DNA of 44,139 nucleotides from an uncultured Oscillospiraceae bacterium (lineage in GTDB: Bacteria > Bacillota > Clostridia > Oscillospirales > Acutalibacteraceae): positions 1-44,139 of the forward strand of contig URGA01000007.1 in assembly GCA_900547275.1 (NCBI GenBank). Direction: 5' to 3'. This document shows positions 41,209-44,139 of the stretch, piece by piece (the first letter of the stretch is position 1; every line of letters starts with the position of its first letter). The notes under the pieces are model-generated. The model did no database searches and had not been told where the DNA came from. It saw nothing but the letters and a program-made list of their open reading frames with translations. The position numbers and the translations under genes are program-made.

Positions 41209-41269
41209 TTTTCTACCTCCGTTTATAAAAATGAATTTATTATAAGGCTAATGCCGTATAACCGAAAAA

Positions 41270-41848
41270 TCAGTCTCTGAAAATAATTTCTCCTGTTTTA
41301 TCGTTCATATCGTCGATTATGGCAAGAGATTCAACTCTTATTCCCTCACTGCGCAGTTTGTCGCCGCCGTGCTGGAAACCTTTTTCAATAACGGTGCCGC
41401 AGCCCACAAGCTGAGCTCCGCTCTGGTGAACCAAATCAATAAGCCCCCGCAATGCATTGCCGATTGCAAGAAAATCGTCTACGATAAGAACTCTGTCACC
41501 GGGATTAAGAAATTTCTTAGACACGATAACGTCGTATGTAGTTCCGTGGGTAAATGACGCTACCTGGGTTTTATAAACTCCGCCCGCGATGTTCTTCGTT
41601 TTGTTTTTCTTTGCGAAGACAAGGGGACATTCAAACTCAAGAGCCGCCACACTTCCTACAGCAATGCCGGAGGCTTCTATGGTTAAAATTTTATTTACGT
41701 TGTCATCTTTAAACAGGCGGTGAAACTCGCGGCCTATTTCTTTCATAAACGGGAAATCAATCTGGTGATTTAAAAAGCAATCTACTTTCAGAATGTTGCC
41801 CTCATATACCTCGCCTTCGGCGATGATCTTTTTCTTTAAAGCTTCCAT
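41270..41848 (-). CDS. xpt: xanthine phosphoribosyltransferase
   Basis: A 192-residue purine salvage enzyme (xanthine plus PRPP to XMP). The PRPP motif is VLIVDDFLAIGNAL, with FAKKNKTKN and a C-terminal VESLAII segment as usual for Xpt. ATG 41848 (MEALKKKI) has GGAG 7 nt upstream; the longer frame to 41938 runs across the promoter. First gene of the salvage operon. No purine riboswitch is seen in its short leader. Confidence 0.95.
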   Translation of the reverse strand: MEALKKKIIAEGEVYEGNILKVDCFLNHQIDFPFMKEIGREFHRLFKDDNVNKILTIEASGIAVGSVAALEFECPLVFAKKNKTKNIAGGVYKTQVASFTHGTTYDVIVSKKFLNPGDRVLIVDDFLAIGNALRGLIDLVHQSGAQLVGCGTVIEKGFQHGGDKLRSEGIRVESLAIIDDMNDKTGEIIFRD

Positions 41849-41891
41849 AAAATTACTCCATAAGGACTTAATATTGAGTGATGTATATATA

Positions 41892-41920
41892 ATAATACTA
41901 AATGCGACCTTTTTCAACAA
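41892..41920 (-). promoter_or_regulatory. promoter of the xpt salvage operon
   Basis: Minus-strand TTGTTG, a 17-nt spacer and TATTAT, 44 nt upstream of xpt. It is the only clear promoter found for the eight-gene operon. Confidence 0.65.
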
Positions 41921-41954
41921 GCAATCTAACAATGACATAAAATTTTAACTTTTT

Positions 41955-41982
41955 TTGCATTTGAATAAAATTATGCTATAAT
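41955..41982 (+). promoter_or_regulatory. promoter of the ClC gene
   Basis: TTGCAT, a 16-nt spacer and TATAAT, about 42 nt upstream of the start codon, divergent from xpt. Confidence 0.7.
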
Positions 41983-42023
41983 GGCATCAAACAAGCGTTT
42001 ACTAAAACAATCAACGGTAAAAA

Positions 42024-43586
42024 ATGATGAAAAGCAAAGAAAAAAGCACATTCAGAAAAATTGAATTTCACAGAATAGAAACGTTCTATTTGATAATAAG
42101 AGGAATAGAAGTAGGCATTGCCGCAGGTCTCGTTTCGGCGCTTTATCGATTTCTTCTGTCTAAGGCGGAAAGCATCAGCCTTTCGGTTATTGAAGCGGTT
42201 AAAGGCAGTCCCTTAAAGATAGCTCTCTGGCTGGCGGCTCTCGTGCTCATAGGTTTCATCGTTTCAAAAATAGTAAGATACCAGCCCCTTGCCTCATCCA
42301 GCGGAATTCCCCAGATAACAGGGGAAATCAGAGGTTATTTTGACCCTGTGTGGTGGAAGATAATTCTCGCAAAGCTCATCGGCGGAACGATGTCAATTTT
42401 CAGCGGACTTTCCCTTGGCAGAGAGGGCCCCAGCATTCAGCTGGGCGGAATGGCGGCGAAGGGAGTTGCCAGAATAACGAAGGCGGACAAAACCACCGAA
42501 CTGCGCATGATAAGCTGCGGCGGCGGAGCAGGTCTCGCGGCGGCGTTCAATGCTCCGCTGGCAGGCATAATGTTCACCCTTGAGGAAATCCACAAAACCA
42601 TTGACGCCAGCATTATCTGCATGGGTATCGTTGCCACGATTACAGCGGATTTTATATCAAAAATATTTTTCGGGCAGGATACTGTTTTCAGCTACACAAC
42701 GGGCAATGTGCCGCTTAAGAGTTACTGGATACTGATATTACTCGGAATAATTCTCGGCCTGTCCGGCGTTTGCTACAATGCAATTATGCTTTTCGGACAG
42801 AAGATAATTTCAAAAATCAAAATGGAATACAGAATGATGCTGATATTCCTGATAAGCGGTGTTTTGGGGCTTTTCATGCCGAAAGTTCTCGGCGGCGGCC
42901 ACACCATGGCAACACTGCTTATCAACGAGCATCCGGGAATTACGGTGCTTGCCGTTCTGCTTATAACAAAATTCCTGTTTTCACTTGTTTCTTTCAGTTC
43001 CGGAGCACCCGGCGGAATATTCTTCCCGCTCCTTATTCTGGGAACGTATCAGGGCGCGATATACGCTGAAATAGCAATAAAATACTTCGGGCTCGACCCG
43101 TCACTTTGGCAGGAGATAGTTGTTGTTTCCATGGCGGGATTTTTCGCTTCTATCGTTCGCGCGCCGCTTACGGGAATTATTCTGGTATTTGAAATGACGG
43201 GAAATCTTGACAGTCTGCTTCCCCTTGCCGCAGTAAGCCTTACAAGTTACGCACTGGCAAATCTTTTGGGAAGCACCCCGATTTACACTTCTCTGCTTGA
43301 GAATATACTGAAAAACAACGACCAGCAGGAAACGAAGGCTCCGAAAATCGGAGAAAAAGTACTTCAGACCTATGTTCTGCCAATCGGCAGTCCGTTAATA
43401 GGCAAAGCGATAAAAGATGTTGACTGGGGCCGCCACTGCCTTGTTGTCAGCATTGAAAGAGAAGAAAATTCCGTAACGCCCAAGGGAGAGACGGTGCTCT
43501 GCGAAGGGGACACGCTGGTTATAATGATAAGCCAGCGGCGCTTTTCGAGGGACAACGAACGGATAGAAAAAATAATAAACGGATGA
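42024..43586 (+). CDS. ClC chloride/proton antiporter with RCK_C domain
   Basis: A 520-residue ClC-family membrane protein. SSSGIPQ (about 91-97), GREGPSIQLGG with the gating Glu134, and GGIFFPLL are the three anion-site motifs. FTLEEIHK keeps the second (proton) Glu, so it should be an antiporter rather than a channel. Residues about 445-515 form a TrkA_C/RCK_C regulatory domain (YVLPIGSPLIGKAIKDV... GDTLVIM). The ribosome site is weak (ACGG). Two adjacent ATGs (42024 and 42027) are possible starts. It ends 7 nt before the glycosidase gene. Confidence 0.93.
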   Translation: MMKSKEKSTFRKIEFHRIETFYLIIRGIEVGIAAGLVSALYRFLLSKAESISLSVIEAVKGSPLKIALWLAALVLIGFIVSKIVRYQPLASSSGIPQITGEIRGYFDPVWWKIILAKLIGGTMSIFSGLSLGREGPSIQLGGMAAKGVARITKADKTTELRMISCGGGAGLAAAFNAPLAGIMFTLEEIHKTIDASIICMGIVATITADFISKIFFGQDTVFSYTTGNVPLKSYWILILLGIILGLSGVCYNAIMLFGQKIISKIKMEYRMMLIFLISGVLGLFMPKVLGGGHTMATLLINEHPGITVLAVLLITKFLFSLVSFSSGAPGGIFFPLLILGTYQGAIYAEIAIKYFGLDPSLWQEIVVVSMAGFFASIVRAPLTGIILVFEMTGNLDSLLPLAAVSLTSYALANLLGSTPIYTSLLENILKNNDQQETKAPKIGEKVLQTYVLPIGSPLIGKAIKDVDWGRHCLVVSIEREENSVTPKGETVLCEGDTLVIMISQRRFSRDNERIEKIING

Positions 43587-43593
43587 ACTGCCT

Positions 43594-44139
43594 ATGAAAA
43601 TCAACTTGAGGACAGCGAAAGAGATAAAAGAACTTAAAGGCTTCGGCGCCTCTGCCGCATGGTGGAGCACAGCGGTGCCCGACGAAAAGACGGCAAGAAA
43701 TCTTGCCGAACTCCTTTACGGAAACAGCGGCTTAAAACTTAACATTTACCGCTACAACGTTGGCGGCGGATACAAAAAAGACAACTGCCGCGTTGATAAT
43801 CCCTGGCGCAATATTGAGAGCTTCATGGACAAAGACGGAAATTATGACTTTTCAAAAGACGCAAACGCCGTAAGGATGATGCGCTGTGCTCTTGATACAG
43901 GAAATGTTGACACATTGGTATTCTTTGCCAATTCGCCGCATTTTATCCACACCCATACTAAACAGGCAAGCGGCGGCTTCACAGAGCATTTTTCTAATCT
44001 TAGAAAAGAGTGCTACGGCGACTTTGCAAAATATTTTCTTGATATTACAGAGCATTTCATCAGCGAGGGATACCCCGTCAAATACATAAGCCCCATCAAC
44101 GAGCCTCAGTGGAAGTGGGGCGGCGAACACGTTTGGCAG
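43594..44139 (+). CDS. glycoside hydrolase family 30 enzyme, N-terminal part
   Basis: An open frame of 182 codons runs from ATG 43594 to the window end without a stop. It begins MKINLRTAKEIKELKGFGASAAW, has LKLNIYRYNVGGG, FANSPHF and then SPINEPQWKWGG. GFGAS, the NxGGG strand and the acid/base Glu in NEPQ are typical of GH30 (TIM-barrel, retaining; members act on beta-1,6-galactan, beta-1,6-glucan or xylan). There is no signal peptide, so the enzyme should be cytosolic and act on imported oligosaccharides. Only a weak ribosome site; 7 nt after ClC, probably the same transcript. The nucleophile lies beyond the window. Confidence 0.85.
   Translation, partial: MKINLRTAKEIKELKGFGASAAWWSTAVPDEKTARNLAELLYGNSGLKLNIYRYNVGGGYKKDNCRVDNPWRNIESFMDKDGNYDFSKDANAVRMMRCALDTGNVDTLVFFANSPHFIHTHTKQASGGFTEHFSNLRKECYGDFAKYFLDITEHFISEGYPVKYISPINEPQWKWGGEHVWQ

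Noticed and set aside
41849..42023. Purine riboswitch in front of xpt
   Set aside because: Both strands were read for the conserved loops of the purine aptamer; none is present and the leader is only about 40 nt.
1..44139. CRISPR array
   Set aside because: No regularly spaced identical repeats and no cas genes were found. The short repeats seen are att copies, operators or coding repeats.

Overview
The window is chromosomal DNA of a spore-forming Clostridia bacterium, most like a gut Oscillospiraceae/Ruminococcus-type organism. The evidence is the gpr-spoIIP sporulation pair next to a divergent rpsT, Firmicutes-style TTGACA/TATAAT promoters and strong GGAGG ribosome sites, a clostridial 16S 5' end, and many small surface proteins of clostridial type. 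The core parts look moderate in GC. The central 21 kb is visibly more AT-rich.

Left core (1-9205). The 5' end of a 16S rRNA gene leaves the window on the minus strand with its promoter. It is followed by a minus-strand spoIIP/gpr cluster and a divergent rpsT. Next come a small membrane protein, a patatin-like lipase, a large membrane protein of unknown role, a lipoprotein, a zinc-ribbon/InlB-repeat membrane protein coupled to a C_GCAxxG_C_C protein, and a tRNA-Arg(ACG) gene.

Mobile region (9160-30294, with an older remnant to about 31120). A 50-bp copy of the 3' end of tRNA-Arg occurs at both ends, so this is an integrated element in the tRNA gene. Behind each att copy lies a related 'left end': a terminator, a 31-bp identical repeat and an integrase 3' tail. 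An older relative was therefore already present when the current element arrived (accretion). The left 5 kb holds a decayed integrase, a decayed DUF4314 gene and one large, very AT-rich gene whose product looks like a stand-alone nuclease/STAND-type defence protein. It ends in an unexplained 92-nt tRNA-like sequence with its own terminator. Then follow an intact tyrosine integrase, an excisionase-like protein, a relaxase with a second gene nested in another frame, MobC, a candidate oriT, a winged-helix protein and a DUF6809-type protein. There is no conjugation machinery, so this is a mobilisable rather than self-transmissible element. Its cargo is a YhgE/Pip membrane protein, a CmpB-like membrane protein, a multi-Fe-S flavoprotein, an orphan HypA-like protein, a DUF5692-type membrane protein, a TetR regulator and an oleate hydratase. 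Together these suggest a mobile fatty-acid-response island. A matched palindrome in front of the Pip gene and at the tetR/oleate hydratase junction may be the TetR operator.

Right core (31300-44139). An NSS-family sodium symporter and a DnaQ-like exonuclease are followed by a long minus-strand nucleobase/nucleoside salvage operon. Its order is xpt, BMP-type lipoprotein, ABC ATPase, two permeases, hpt, upp, uracil permease. A divergent ClC antiporter follows, and after it a GH30 glycosidase that runs off the window.
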